From the NCBI RefSeq assembly GCF_030272615.1, contig NC_081411.1, forward strand, positions 43,002,017 to 43,066,016: a stretch of DNA of 64,000 nt, read 5' to 3'. The notes beneath the pieces are model-generated. The model was not told the DNA's origin, ran no database searches, and saw nothing but the letters and a program-made list of their open reading frames with translations. Positions within the stretch are counted from its first letter, which is position 1. Every line of letters starts with the position of its first letter. Source of the stretch: Cryptomeria japonica (taxonomy: Eukaryota; Streptophyta; Pinopsida; Cupressales; Cupressaceae). Position numbers and translations under genes: made by a program. Below, in pieces: positions 44,938 to 57,296 of this stretch.

Positions 44938-47900
44938 TTGTCATGAATTACATCTCGTGGAATATTCGAGGTTTCACAAACCTCGCCATAAAGTATTTTG
45001 TTTAAGATGTTCATCAACATATTGTAGGCCTGGATGTTCTTTGCCTCCATGAAGTTAACATTGCAGGTTTCATGCTAAATGTTGCATGTCGTGTTATTTG
45101 GCCAGATAGCCTTGTGTTTTCTTTCCAGCATGAAGTTGGTTGAGGGGGAGTTGTCACTCTCCTTTCCCCTTGATGGTGCTCTGTAGTTATTTCTCATGGG
45201 TTGATCCCATGTAGCACGTCATCTGGGTTTTTCTTTCAATTGACAATCATTCCATTGGGATCGTTAATGTTTATGCTCCCAATGATTTGGTTGACAAATC
45301 ATTCCTCTGCTATGTATCATGGATAATCTTCCACCTACCACTTGGGTCATTTGTGGAGATTTCAATATGGTTGAGGTGGCTTCTGATAAGGATGGTTTTT
45401 TTCCTTTCCACTAGATAGCTAGAGAGTGAGAAGCCTGGTACTATATGTGTAATAAATTGGGTCTTTTCGACCCCAACACCAACTGTCGCCGTCCTAGTGG
45501 GGTATGGCACACTTGGTCTAATTTCAGAGCTAGCTCTGACAAAATTCTTAAAAGGCTTGATCGTGCTATGATATCTATGCAATCTTTTTTCTATTTTTCT
45601 GAAGATCATGATCTGCTCATCACTCCTGTTGTTGATGTGACGCTATCAGACAACTTCCCCATAAAGTTTAGCATTGAATGGTAGACAACTAGGCAGCGTC
45701 CTTCCAAAATGCAATTCTACCTCAACACATCTCTTTTGCACCACCAGTCCATGATGGCCCACATTCAACGAGTGTGGAATCTTGAGCCAAGGCCCCATCA
45801 TCACACTGGTTGGATTGTGTGGCGGCATGATGCTATTTCCCGCTCTGTGAAGTTTCTACGCATTTATGGTAGGCAACTTGCCATCTACCACAGGTAGTCG
45901 TATGATGTGACCACCAAATCTCTATGTGCTGCCACAGAAGCTTTGGATTTGAATCCCTTTGATTCTATCCTACAACTCCATTTAGCCTAGCTCCGCCATT
46001 AGAAGTATGTTGTTGATAGTCACTTTGCGAGAGGAGCTCAAATCAAAGCCAAATTGCACTGGCTCAAGGTGGGCGATAGGGCTTCTAAAGAATTCTTCCT
46101 GGCTCTACGTGCCCGTCATACCTCTATTGGGATTAAGAAAATTAAAGAGGGACAGACTCTTCTCACCGAGATGCCTTACATTTTGCAAGCCTTTGTTTGA
46201 CATTATGAGAAGGTGTTCACAGTGCAAGGAGATTATCCAGCCATAACCCAAGCCTTACAAGATTGCGTATTCATTGTTCCCAAATGGCTCTCTAATTCAT
46301 AGAAGGCCTTTTGTGATCTCTTACTGACCATTGATGATCTCAAAGATGTCACTTTTTCTATGGCAAATGACAAAGCCTCGAGCTGTGATGGCTTCCCCTA
46401 TGAATTCTACAAAGCTCTTTGGCCTTGTGTTGTACTGGCCTTCATAAGGTCTATCTGGAAGCTTTTCATTCCTGCTCCTTGGGAAAAATGATTAATCAGG
46501 GAAACATCAAGTTTATCCCTAAGGATGGGGACCCATAGGACATTTGCAATTTTTGGTTTAACACCTTTCTTAATGTCTCTTATAAGATCATTGCCAAAGC
46601 TTTGGCCCTTAAGATTCAACATCTCCTTCCGCTTATTGTCTACCTGGAAGAGACTAGGTTTATTAAATCCAAGTTTATTCCGGACAATTATATTTTTTGT
46701 TTGGGAAGGCATGGATTGGGCCAGACTCTCTCAATAGTGGGCAATCTTTCTTAAGATTGACTTCACTAAAGCGTATGACCGCATTGAGTGGGATTTTATC
46801 TTGGCTATGCTCAAAGCCCTCGGCTTTGGTCCTCGATTCATCCAGTCTGTTCAGATGTTATTCAGAGATACCTCATCTTTCATCACCATTAATGGCTGAT
46901 AGTCTAAGGCTTTTAGCCTTTTCAAATCCATTCACCAGGGGTTCCCTCTGGCTCCTTCTTTATATGTTCTTGCAGCGGAAGGGTTTGGTTACTTACTTGC
47001 TAATGCTATCACTATTGGGCATGTCCATGGTATCTCCCTTCTTGAGTCACCTTGCCAACTTGTCAATGGCTACTTTGTAGATGATTCCTTTCTCACTCTC
47101 ATTGAGGACAAAGATAATGTGCAGTTCACTCTTCAGTGTCTTAACACTTTTTGCTTAGCTTCTGGTTAGGCCATTTAGTGGCACAAGATGCAGTTTTGCA
47201 AACAATCCTTTCTTCATGCTCCACCTTGGATCCTTTAGTCTAACTGGAAATGGCTTCAACATGGTGAAATATTTCACTTTTTGGGCATTCCTTTTGCCTT
47301 CCAAGCTTCTCCTCTGAATCTCTGGCAAGTGGTCTTAGCTAGAATCGATAAAAATCTTACCTACTGGATCACCAAGCCTCTCTCTTTGGTTGGTAAATTC
47401 CAAGTCTATTCCAAAGTGTTGGCCGCCACTCATGTTTACTGTTCTTCATGTTGGGATCCTTCAAAGGCCTCTTACATGAAGTTGGAAAGACTTCTTTGGG
47501 CCTTTCTTTGGGCCTCTGGGTCTGACCAACATGGTTTTCACAGAGTTGCTTACGATTATTATTGTCTCCCCAAGGAGTCTGAAGGGCTCGACCTTATTTC
47601 TACCCAGAACCAAGGGCTGGCCTTATGTGCTAAATGGGTTATCAAAGCCTTATCTAGCGATGAGGCCTGGAAAATTCTTCTCCAACATTGTATTTCTTCA
47701 AGCTTTCCTTCCAAAAGGCTAGCCTAGAAAGGGATTGTCTTACAAACCTTGCTCACCATGAAAGATCATGTTCAGATATAGGGTACTTTTATGGTCAAAA
47801 GTATCTGCCATGCTTGGGAAGCTATCAAGCCCTAGCTGCGATGGGTAGGCTATAGATTATGGGACAAATTATCCATGAATTGGCACAACCTTTGGTGGTC

Positions 47901-48058
47901 CCCTCTTTTTCAGATGCAAGGGTTAACTTTGGCCAAAATTCAGGGTGTCAGCGCTCTGCGCTTTCACAAGCGCGACATTCGTACACCTAAGGATATTTTT
48001 TCTAGATCTACTATGAGCCTCTAGTCTTGGGAAGACCTCAAGGTCTAGTTTCACCTAT
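44938..48058 (+). pseudogene. LINE ORF2, 5' part: endonuclease and RT
   Basis: Endonuclease motifs in order: YISWNIRGF (about 44,948), CLHEVNI where QET is usual, ICGDFNM (about 45,350), VWHTWSNF and LDRAMIS (45,500-45,570), and LSDNFPIKF where SDH is usual. RT follows with KIDFTKAYDRIEWDFI (about 46,755), IHQGFPLAPSLY (about 46,925) and FVDDSFLTL (about 47,070), the F-V-D-D form of the catalytic motif. A thumb-like region follows (47,281-47,727). Many TAG/TGA stops and shifts of frame occur. The reading continues after the chromovirus at 55,941. Confidence 0.9.
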
Positions 48059-48063
48059 CTCAG
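48059..48063. repeat. Chromovirus target-site duplication, left copy
   Basis: CTCAG lies immediately before the 5' LTR. The same five bases follow the 3' LTR at 55,936-55,940. Confidence 0.92.
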
Positions 48064-49647
48064 TGGTGTAGGAGCACCCTTCAAAGGGCTACCACCATTT
48101 GCTTTTGATTGTGTTCTTGCTTCTTAATGAAGCCATTGTATATAAAATAAGAGTCATGTGCTCATTGGTTTTAGTTTAGGTCCTAGGGTCATAAGTCAAA
48201 GTTGAGTTTTTCTTGAAAATAGAGGGTATGTGTGACTTTGTGGTGTTTAGGGTCCTTCTTATCATGGTGGTTTCCTTAGGATAGCCCAAAGTGGGACTAG
48301 GAATCAAGAAAAGCAACATTGAGAAAATTGCTCAAAAGGTGGAAAAGTTGCATGACAACTTTTCAAAGTTGTCAAGCAACTTTTCCACCTAGTGGTCAAA
48401 ATGTTTAGTTTAGCATGGACAACCCTAATATGACCACATATACTAAGGAAAGGGTATTATAAAAAGTTGCAAACCCTAAGAGAAGGGGTTGGATGTCAGA
48501 TGTTGTACGGCCCAAGCAAAGTGACTTGACTGTGACTGCAATTTTGTTGCCAGTCGGCACTAATGGAGTAATGAAGGGATGATAATGGATTGATTTTCAA
48601 AAAAAACTATGTAGAGAGTCTTGTATGGTGTAAATAATTTCATCTTTGATATTTAGATTAGGTTTTGTTTTGCAGGTTGTGTGTGTTTGTAAATATTTTA
48701 TAAACTTGCTTCTCACTGTCGAGTTTTGGACTGGTTTGTGTCAATGGGTTCATAACTCCATTCCCAATTGTGAAACCACCATGAAACCATGGGGAATGAG
48801 AGTGTAGACCCTGTACAATACTTCAAACCAAGAAGATTCCTTGAAGATGCAGGGAGGCCATCTAAAGACCCACTCCTAGGCGAGACTAGATAGTGCCCGA
48901 CTAGGAAGGGTCAAGTTGCAGAGGTCTTGGAGAGCAAGGAAGGATAGAGGAGGAGGCACCCTTTGGAGGAGTTTTAGAGGGGTGAGTGGAGTACCATTAG
49001 TGTGAAGGAGGAGCTTCTACCAATACAGACAAGGTGGCAAGAACATCAAACCTACACTGTGACCCTGGCAGGCCTAAAACCCCTCTTTAAAACCCTTAAA
49101 AACCTTAAAATCCACCTAGGGCAGTGTACAGACACTTGGAGGCCGAAAACTAGAAAAATCCTTGAGCCCTTGCCAAATCAATAGCAAGTCTTTTGGGAAG
49201 TTTCACAAGCTTGTGCACCATTTGCAAGAGGGAGCCCTAAAAGTCCGGATAGGAGGCCTAATTGGGCACATTCCTTGTAGCCCTATTTTGTAGGAAAAAG
49301 GCAAAACAATGAAATTAGTAAGGAGTTGGATGTTGGAAACCTCTTGGGGGAACATGACTGGGTGGCAAACCATGTCTTATACCTGAGCTATCCTTGCTAG
49401 GACCTCAGAAGGTGTGGAACAAGCCAAACCCTTCTTAGCCTAAGTAAGGGTTCATTAAATCTCATGAGTAGGTGAGACCTTAGGAGTAGTTTTTTTAAGT
49501 TGTTGGTGGGTGGATTGGGCAAGGTCAGGGGATTCCATAAGCAAGGGAAGTCCTAGAGACCCTAGGGGTGATTAGAACACCTGGTGATCCAAGGAAAGGA
49601 TCCAAGAGCATAGACTAGGCTAGTCAATCCCAAGCCCCATCCCATCA
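48064..49647 (+). repeat. Chromovirus 5' LTR, 1,584 bp
   Basis: Starts TGGTGTAGGAGCACCC and ends CCCCATCCCATCA, with TG...CA ends. It contains an inverted pair around 48,335-48,390 (AAAAGTTGCATGACAACTTT and AAAGTTGTCAAGCAACTTTT), which would form a stem if transcribed. Confidence 0.95.
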
Positions 49648-49650
49648 TAT

Positions 49651-49662
49651 TGGTATCAGAGC
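49651..49662 (+). promoter_or_regulatory. Chromovirus primer binding site
   Basis: TGGTATCAGAGC, three bases after the LTR end, the initiator tRNA-Met complement. Confidence 0.95.
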
Positions 49663-49687
49663 AAGTTAAAGATTTGGTGGACCGTGC

Positions 49688-51442
49688 ATGCCTCTATATA
49701 CTGGTGAATCAATAGGGGAGAGAAGAATGGTCACTAATGCAGAGCTGGATAGGGAGGTAGAAGAGCAAAAGGAGAAGAACAGACTCCTTGAAGAAGCTAT
49801 GAGTGAGATAAGGGAAAAACTGCAAGAAGTGGTGGATCACAGGACACAAGGACCTTGGGGTGAAGACACCAAGGATAAAGGCAAGAAAACTATAGACATA
49901 GATGACATTATACCTGAACTAGATCCCTTGTTCAATGAAGAACCTTTTGTAAAGGATATTAAGGCTTTGCATACCAAAGCTTTTGAAGGATTGCCACATT
50001 TTAGTGGAAGGATGGACATTGACACTATCATGCAGTGGATTGAGGGTATGGAGAACCACTTTGAATGTGAAGGAGTGACAGAAGCTCAAAAGGTTAAGGT
50101 TGCCAAATCAAGACTAGGGGGAGCAGCTTTGACATGGTGGAAGTATCTGCAAGAAGAGAGAGTTAGCATGGGGAACCTACCTATTCCCAATTGGAAGGCC
50201 ATGGTGAGTAAGATCAAGGAGAACTACTTACCAGAGGATTATGAATTCCAACTTCATAAGAAGAGATAGGGATTGAAGCAAAAAGATCTTGATGTGACCT
50301 CCTACACCGAAGAATTTCAAAAGCTTTGTCTTAGATCCAAAGTCCAAGAAGATGAATCTATCAAGGTGGCTAGGTATCTAAGTGGCCTAAAGTGGAACAT
50401 TCAAGAGGAGATAAGCCTATGGACTCCCACTACTATCCAAAAATGTCATCATCTTGCTACCAAGGTGGAAGAGAGGAACAAAAGAAAAGGAGACTCTAAC
50501 AACAGGGGTAGAGGCAGAGGCAGAGATCAAATGAATCACCGAGGTGGTTACCAAAGCAAGGCAAATGAGCAAAGGAACCAAGAAGAAGCCAAGTTGACTG
50601 AACATAGCAGTGAAACCAATCTCAAAGGAGGCCATTCTAGAGGGAGAGGTGCACATGGTAGTCCAAGTAGGGGTAGAGGTACCAGCAGGGGTAACTCCTA
50701 CTTTGCAACTATGAAATGATACAATTGTGGTCAATTGGGACACCCGGCCTATAGATGCCCTAACAAGCCTACACCATCAAACAATGGAAAGAGGGTTTCT
50801 TATGCACATGAAGACTCTTCAAGCAGCAAGACACCTGAGGTGGACCATATTGAATCAAAGATTGGAGAAAATTTGATGTTCAATAGAGTCTTGATAACAC
50901 AGCCAGTTAAGAATGAACCTAAGCATAGGAGAGCAATGTTTAGGGTGAGATGCAAGATCCTTGGTAAAGTTTGTAAGGTGATAGTTGATTCAATGTCAAC
51001 TGATAACAAAATATCAAAGGAGGTAACCAGGAAGTTGAAACTCACAAGGATACCCCACACTAACCCTTACAAGGTGACATGGTTGAATCAAGAGCAGAGT
51101 GTGCTAGTCAATGAACAGACTTGGGTAGAGTTCTCTATTGGAGGATACAAGGATAAGATCCTTTGTGATGTGTTACCCTTGGATTCCTATCACCTATTAC
51201 TAGGTAGACCCTGGCAATTTGATAGGAAGGTGATCTATGATGGAGAGGAGAACTCCATTTCCTTCAAGAAGGATAGCAAACCCTTTAAGATTCAGTCTTT
51301 GATAGAGAATGAAGAGGGAACCTCAAGAACACCTAGTGTCTTATTGGCTAATGGTAAAAAGTTCTTACACTTGCTACATGAGGAGGAAATAGTGAAATGT
51401 GCCATCTTTGTGAAGCCAAAGGAGGAGGAAGACAAGTTGTAG
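49688..51442 (+). pseudogene. Chromovirus gag and protease
   Basis: One frame with stops at 50,267 (TAG), 50,717 (TGA) and 51,440 (TAG). It holds an N-terminal coiled coil (residues about 15-50), the retrotransposon gag domain (FEGLPHFSGRMDIDTIMQWI; GGAALTWWKYLQ), an Arg/Gly-rich stretch (about 50,490-50,690) and one zinc knuckle, YNCGQLGHPAYRC. The expected first Cys codon of that knuckle is the TGA at 50,717. The protease region follows with IVDSMSTDN, where DSG is expected at the catalytic site, and later HLLLGRPWQ. The lost knuckle Cys and the altered active site both argue against function. Confidence 0.92.
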
Positions 51443-51460
51443 GCAGAGGTACCCAAGGAG

Positions 51461-52804
51461 GTGAAGCAAATGTTGCAAGAGTATAAGGACATAGTGAGTG
51501 ATGGAGCACCTGCAACACTCCCACCAAGAAGGTCTATAAGCCATCAAATAGACTTTGTTCCTGCTGCATCCCTACCTAATAAAGCTGCATATAAGCTCGC
51601 ACCTGACCAAAACAAGGAGGTGGCAAGGCAAGTGCAGGAGTTGTTGGAACAAGGACTGATCAAGAAGAGCATCAGCCCATGTGCAATCCCGGTAGTGCTA
51701 GCATCAATGAAGGGAGGCAAGTGGAGACTTTGCACTGATTCAAGGGCAATCAATAGGATCACCATAAGGTATAGGTTTCCTATTCCTAGAATAGAGGATT
51801 TGATGGACTATTTAGGAGGTGCTATGTATTTTACCAAGTTGGACCTTAAAAGTGATTATCACCAGATTAGAATTAAGGAGGGAGATGAGTGGAAGACTGC
51901 TTTCAAGACCACAGAAGGGTTGTATGACTAGCTTGTGATGCCATTTGGACTCACCAATTCCCCAAGAACCTTCATGAGGTTGATGAATGAGGTGTTAAAG
52001 GACTTCATAGGTAGGTTTGTGGTGGTGTACCTAGATGACATTCTCATCTATAGCAGAACCAAAGAGGAGCACCTTGAGCATTTGAGGTTAGTCTTAGAGA
52101 GGTTGCATGAAGAGAAGTTATCAATCAACCTAGAGAAGTGTGACTTCTTGAAGCAAGAGCTGGTCTACTTAGGATTTGTGGTGTCTAAGGGAACCTTGAA
52201 GATGGATCCAAGCAAAGTGGAGGCAATCTTGAATTGGCCTGGCCCTAGAACAGGGACTGAAGTTAGGAGTTTCCATGGTTTAGCTCAATTCTATAGGAAG
52301 TTTGTGAGGAACTTCAGTGGCATATGTGCACCAGTTCTTCACACCATAAAAGGAGGCCTTAAAACTAAGTTCAAATGGACTGAGCAGGCCGACAAAGCAT
52401 TCCAACTATTGAAGCAAGAAGTAGCCACAAAACCCATCCTACTCTTACCTACTTTTGACAAGCTATTCACATTGGAGTGTGATGCAAGTGGAATTGCAGT
52501 AGGGGGTGTATTGAGTCAAGAGGGAAGACCTATGGCATTTTTCAATGAGAATCTCAATGAAGCAAAGAAGAAGTACTCAACCTATGACCTAGAGTTGTAT
52601 GCATTAGTTCAGTCTCTCAAAAAGTGGAGACATTACCTACTCCCAAAGGAATTTGTGGTGTTCAATGATAACCAAGCATTGAGTTACATTAACACTCAAG
52701 AGAAGCTTAGCAATAGACATTTGAAATGGATGGAATACCTCCAATCCTTCACATTCACCATCAAGCATAAGAAGGGACAACTCAACAAGGTGGCAGATGC
52801 TTAA
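51461..52804 (+). pseudogene. Chromovirus reverse transcriptase and RNase H
   Basis: Same frame as gag. RT motifs: KSDYHQIRI, then MPFGLTNSPRTFMRLMN, and VVYLDDILIYS with the catalytic YLDD. RNase H begins at FTLECDASGIAVGGVLSQEG and includes YSTYDLELYALVQSLKKWRH and the FNDNQALSYI segment. A TAG at 51,929 replaces the tryptophan that normally precedes LVMPFG. The TAA at 52,802 ends the frame in the RNase H/linker region. Confidence 0.94.
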
Positions 52805-52829
52805 GCAGGAAGTTGTTGAGAGTTCAAGA

Positions 52830-54324
52830 GTTACAATTGCAGAGCATAGGAATAGAAGGTTTCAAGGATCTCTATGAATGAGATGAAGACTTCTCATCAG
52901 ATTACAAGGTTTGCAATGAGTTTGAGAACCATTTCCATGGTGAGTATGCAGACTATTCTCTCCAAAATGGTCTCTTGTTCAGAGGTAATCAGTTATGTGT
53001 ACCTAGGGGATCCATGAGGGAAAACCTCATCCAAGAAAAACACAATGGTAGTTTAAGTGCACACTTTGGAGTCAACAAAACCTTGGATTTAGTACAGAGG
53101 TACTATCATTGGCCCAAGTTTCCAAGAGATGTGAAAAGGTATGTGGAGCAATGTGGTGTGTGTCAAAGGGCAAAAGGAGGATCAAGTAATGCTAGTCTCT
53201 ATCAACCATTGCCAGTCCCAAATAGGCCTTGGGAATGTATAAGCATGGACTTTGTAGTAGGACTCCCCAAGACAAAGATAGGTATGGACAACATCTATGT
53301 GGTAGTAGATAGATTTTCCAAGATGAGCCATTTCATTCCATGTAGGACTACACATGATGCTAGCAATATTGCACATCTTTTCTATAAGGAGATTGTGAGG
53401 ATTCATGGACTCCCATTAAGCATTATTTCGGATAGGGACAACAAGTTCATGGGCCATTTTTGGCAAACTCTATGGAGGAGGCTAGGAACAAATCTCTCAT
53501 TTAGCTCAGCTTACCATCCACAAACTCATGGTCAAATTGAAGTCATCAATAGGGTGCTAGGCAACTTGTTGAGGTGTTTAACTAAGGAGTATGGGCAAAC
53601 ATGGGATCTAGTCATTCCACAAGTAGAGTATGCATTTAATGACAGTGTAAATAGGACCACTAGAAAGAGTCCTTTTGAGGTTGTCTATGGTAGACATCCA
53701 AGGGGAGTGTGTGAACTCAGGGAACTTGGTTCCATGGAGATGAAGAGTGGCCAAGCAGAGGACTTCACTCAAACCATCAAGGAGGTCCAAGAGTAGGTCA
53801 AGAAAGCCATCCTTGAATCCACTCAAAAACTGAAGGCCAAAATGGATGAGAAAAGGAGAGAGGTTCAGTTCAAGATGGGTGACTATGTGTTGGTCCATCT
53901 AAGCAAAGCTAGAATACAAATTGGTAAGCCTACTAAACTGCAAATGAAAAGGGTAGGACCTTGTAGAATTCTATCAAAATATGGTGAGAACGCCTGCAAG
54001 GTTGATCTTCCTTGAGACTTAGCCATTTCACCAGTCTTCAATGTTGCTGATATGATCATGTACAAAGGTGAGATAGCAGGGCAAACTGAGAATCAAGCCA
54101 AGGTATTGCAAGACTTGGATATGAATGCCTTACCTCAAGTGAAGCAGCCTATAGCAAAGGAGATCTTGGAATCAAGGGTGAAGAAGTCTATTAGACACTA
54201 GGTCTACATGGAGCACTTGGTGAAGTGTGCAGATCAACCTGTGTCTGAAGCTACTTGGGTTGAAGAAAGCAAGTTCAAGAAGCTTGGCATTGATCTGGCT
54301 CTCCTCACTCCCCTAGTTCCTTAG
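52830..54324 (+). pseudogene. Chromovirus integrase and chromodomain
   Basis: It lies in a different frame from RT. The zinc-binding HHCC (HNGSLSAHFG ... CGVCQRAKG, about 53,040-53,180) is followed by the D,D,E core: SMDFVVGLPKT, ISDRDNKFMGHFW and HPQTHGQIEVINR. A TAG at 53,794 interrupts it. Downstream come the GPCRIL module (about 53,955) and a chromodomain-like stretch with VYMEHLVKCADQPVSEATWV (about 54,200-54,265), which contains one further TAG. It ends at TAG 54,322, close to the polypurine tract. Confidence 0.92.
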
Positions 54325-54331
54325 TTTTTTT

Positions 54332-54344
54332 CAGAGGGGGATTA
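54332..54344 (+). promoter_or_regulatory. Chromovirus polypurine tract
   Basis: CAGAGGGGGATTA directly precedes the 3' LTR start TGGTGCAAGAGC. Confidence 0.92.
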
Positions 54345-55935
54345 TGGTGCAAGAGCACCCTTCAAAGGGCTCCCACCATTTTCTTTTGATTGTGTTCTTG
54401 CTTCTTAATGAAGCCATTGTATATAAAATAAGAGCCATGTGCTCATTGGTCTTAGTTTAGGTCCTAGTTGAGGTCCTAGGGTCATAAGTCAAAGTTGAGT
54501 TTTTCTTGAAAATAGAGGGTATGAGTGACTTTGTGGTGTTTAGGATCCTTCTTAGCATGGTGGTGTCCTTAGGATAGCCCAAAGTGGGCCTAGGAGTCAA
54601 GAAAAGCAACATTGAGAAAGTTGCTCAAAAGGTGCAAAAGTTGCATGACAACTTTTCAAAGTTGTCAAGCAACTTTTCCACCTAGTGGTCAAAATCTTTA
54701 GTTTAGCATGGAAAACCCTAATATGGGCACACATACTAAGGAAAGGGTAGTATAAGTAGTTGCAAGCCCTAAGAGAAGGGGTTGGATGTCAGATGTACGG
54801 TCCAAACAAAGTGACTTGATTGTGACTGCAATTTTGTTGCCAGTCGGCACTAATGGAGTAATGAAGGGATGATAATGGATTGATTTTCAAAAAAAATTGT
54901 GTAGAGAGTCTTGTATGCTGTAAATAATTTCATCTTAATCATTTAGATTAGGTTTTTTTTGTAGGTTGTGTGTGTTTGTAAATATTTTATAAACTTGCTT
55001 CTCACTGTCCAATTTTGGGCTGGTTTGTGTCAATGGGTTCATAACTCCATTCCCCATTGTGGAACCACCATGAAAGCATGGGGAATTAGAGTGCAGACCC
55101 TATACAATACTTTAAAGCAAGAAGGGCCCTTCAAGATGTAGGGAGGCCATCTAAAGACCCACTCGTAGGCGGGACTAGACAGTGCCTGACTAGGAAGGGT
55201 TAAGTTGCAGAGGTCTTGGAGAACAAGGAAGGACAAGGAGGAGGAACCCTTTGGAGGAGTTGTAGAGGGGTGAGTGGAGTACCATTGGTGTGAAGGAGGA
55301 GCTTCCACCAATCTAGACAAGGTGGCAAGAACATCGAACCTACACTGTGACCGTGGCAGGCCTAAAAACCCTCTTTAAAACCCTTAAAAACCTTAAAATC
55401 CACCTAGGGCAGTTTACGGACACTTGGAGGCCCAAAACCAAAAAAATCCTTGAGCCCTTGCCAAATGAATAGTAGGTCTTTTGGGAAGTTTCACAAGCTT
55501 GTGCATTGTTTGCAAGAGGGAGCCCTAAAAGTCCGGATAGGAGGCCTAATTGGGCACATTCCTTGTAGCCCTATTTTGTAGGAAAGAGGCAAAACAATGA
55601 AATCGGTAAGGAGTTGGATGTTGGAAACCTCTTGGGGGCACATGAAAGGGTGGAAAACCATGTCTTAGACCTGAGTTATCCTTGCTAGGACCTCAAAAGT
55701 TGTGGAACAAGCCAAACCCTTATTAGCCTACGTAAGGGTTCTTTGAATCTCATGAGTAGGTGAGACCTTAGGAGTAGTTTTTTTAAGTTGTTGGTGGGTG
55801 GATTGGGCAAGGTCAGGGGATTCCACAAGAAGGGGAAGTCATAGAGACCCTAGGGGTGATTAGAACACCTGGTGATCCAAGGAAAGGATCCAAGAGCATA
55901 GACTAGGCTAGTCTATCCCAAACCCCATCCCATCA
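54345..55935 (+). repeat. Chromovirus 3' LTR, 1,591 bp
   Basis: Matches 48,064-49,647 along its length and ends CCCCATCCCATCA before the duplicated CTCAG. Confidence 0.95.
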
Positions 55936-55940
55936 CTCAG
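55936..55940. repeat. Chromovirus target-site duplication, right copy
   Basis: CTCAG, identical to 48,059-48,063. Confidence 0.92.
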
Positions 55941-57270
55941 CTAGATCGACAAACTTATGACCTTCTGGTCTCAGCCCTTCCCTCAAATTTACTTCATAAG
56001 CTCAGTATTTGGTTTGTTAGACCTTGATGGAAAGACTGAAAGTGCTATTCTTGGACTCCTTTTAGTAACTACAAACCCAAAATGGGTTATCTCTGGTTGG
56101 TTCCTCACTTGCCTATGGTTCATACTCTCAATCAGTGGTGGCATTTGCAATCTTACCAAACTACCTGGAGATTCATGTTTTTGGCTATCTAGTCTGCTAT
56201 CAACAAACCTAAGATTGCACACTTTTGTTGGTGTGTTCTCTTTCAAGTTCTTCCTTTGGGTTCTAGACTCAAGCATCTGGGAGTGCGTGATCCTTGATGT
56301 CCTTTTTGTGGTCACCCAAAAAATTTTATGCACATTTTTTGGTTTTGTAGAAGAGCTCAACAATATTGGAGTTGGATTCGTGACTTTTTTCGGCCTTTTC
56401 GGCCTGAGCCATTTTCCTAGCACATGACTCTTCTGGGTGATTCACCTAGAATCCCCTTTAAGTTCTCCTAGATATAGCATGCTTTTAGAATGGAGATCCT
56501 ATTCACTAATTGGAAGGATAGAAATGTTGTTATTTTTTCTCACAGCTGCTTGGATATTAATGTTTTGCTTTATGCTAAAACTTACATTTGTAGCAATGTA
56601 TTAATGCAAATTCAAGTACAAGCTGACAAGGTGGCCCACCTTCAGGAGCTCCTTCAACACTGGGACAATGCCCCTTGTGCGATTGCTTGAGTACCGTCAA
56701 ACTCTGTCTCTGCCGATCGTACTGTACCTCGTGGCCACCGCCACGGTCACAGCTCTTCTACCTACCACTCTCAGACCCCATGGTCCCAGCCTCCCCGCCG
56801 GCCCTTGGGCAAAAGAGATGATGCTTGGCGTCACTATTCGGCTTCCCCTCTACAATGTGGCTCTAGATCGAGGTGGCCCTCTGATGCTCCTATAGCCTTT
56901 TCTCCTCCTCCTGCTTTTGATTCTGGGTGGCCCTCTACCACCACCTCCAAGTTTCCTCGCCTGGCTTTGTAGATCTTGCCTCCCAGGAAAGAGGAAGGAG
57001 AAATTGAGAGAGATCCAAAAGATGGGTGGTCTATGCTAGACCCGACTCCTAGCCTCGCTGATGTATGGGGCAAAAAAGATGACCCTAATCCTCCATCCTC
57101 AACTGCCTCTGCTTTGGCTGCCTAAGGAAGTTTTTTTTATGAATAGCTTGTTGTTTTTTTATTTCTGACCGATGGCTGAGTGACTCTACTAGGGTGATCT
57201 TGTATCCCCCAACCTTTTTTATGTATATGTACTTTAATATTTCTAATTAATAGAGAAGGCCTATTCATCA
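55941..57270 (+). pseudogene. LINE ORF2, 3' part and 3' UTR
   Basis: It continues the LINE after the chromovirus. The + strand reads NKPKIAHFCWCVLFQVLPLG and then CPFCGHPKNFMHIFWFC (about 56,210-56,355), the zinc-binding domain found at the C-terminus of plant LINE reverse transcriptases. The ORF ends near 56,690, and the rest is decayed C-terminal or 3' UTR sequence down to the A-run. The 156-codon frame at 55,957-56,427 is only partly in the right frame. Confidence 0.85.
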
Positions 57271-57296
57271 AAAAAAAATAATGTCAAAGTATAACA
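57271..57296 (+). repeat. LINE poly(A) and right target-site copy
   Basis: A short A-run (57,270-57,278) is followed by the second copy of the 20-bp target duplication (57,277-57,296). Confidence 0.9.

Larger units (their letters stand above)
48064..55935 (+). mobile_element. Ty3/gypsy chromovirus, 7.87 kb, complete ends
   Basis: LTR-PBS-gag-protease-RT-RNaseH-integrase-chromodomain-PPT-LTR, flanked by CTCAG. The C-terminal chromodomain-like segment after integrase places it among chromoviruses, which are thought to use that domain for chromatin targeting. Gag-pol is one frame to 52,804 apart from stops, then shifts. The LTR copies differ by scattered changes, including a 12-bp TTGAGGTCCTAG-type duplication in the 3' copy, so it is not a brand-new insertion. 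It is the youngest layer of the nest. Confidence 0.95.
43652..57276 (+). mobile_element. Full-length LINE (L1-like), split by a chromovirus
   Basis: A plant L1-type non-LTR element with ORF1 (DUF4283-like plus a CCHC knuckle), ORF2 (AP-type endonuclease, reverse transcriptase, C-terminal zinc-binding domain) and a 3' A-run. It is bounded by a 20-bp target duplication. Its own length is about 5.75 kb once the chromovirus and the extra CTCAG are removed (LINE parts 43,652-48,063 and 55,941-57,276). Stops and frameshifts are frequent in both ORFs. Confidence 0.92.

Noticed and set aside
49837-53898. Minus-strand frames across the chromovirus
   Set aside because: Antisense shadows of gag, RT and integrase.
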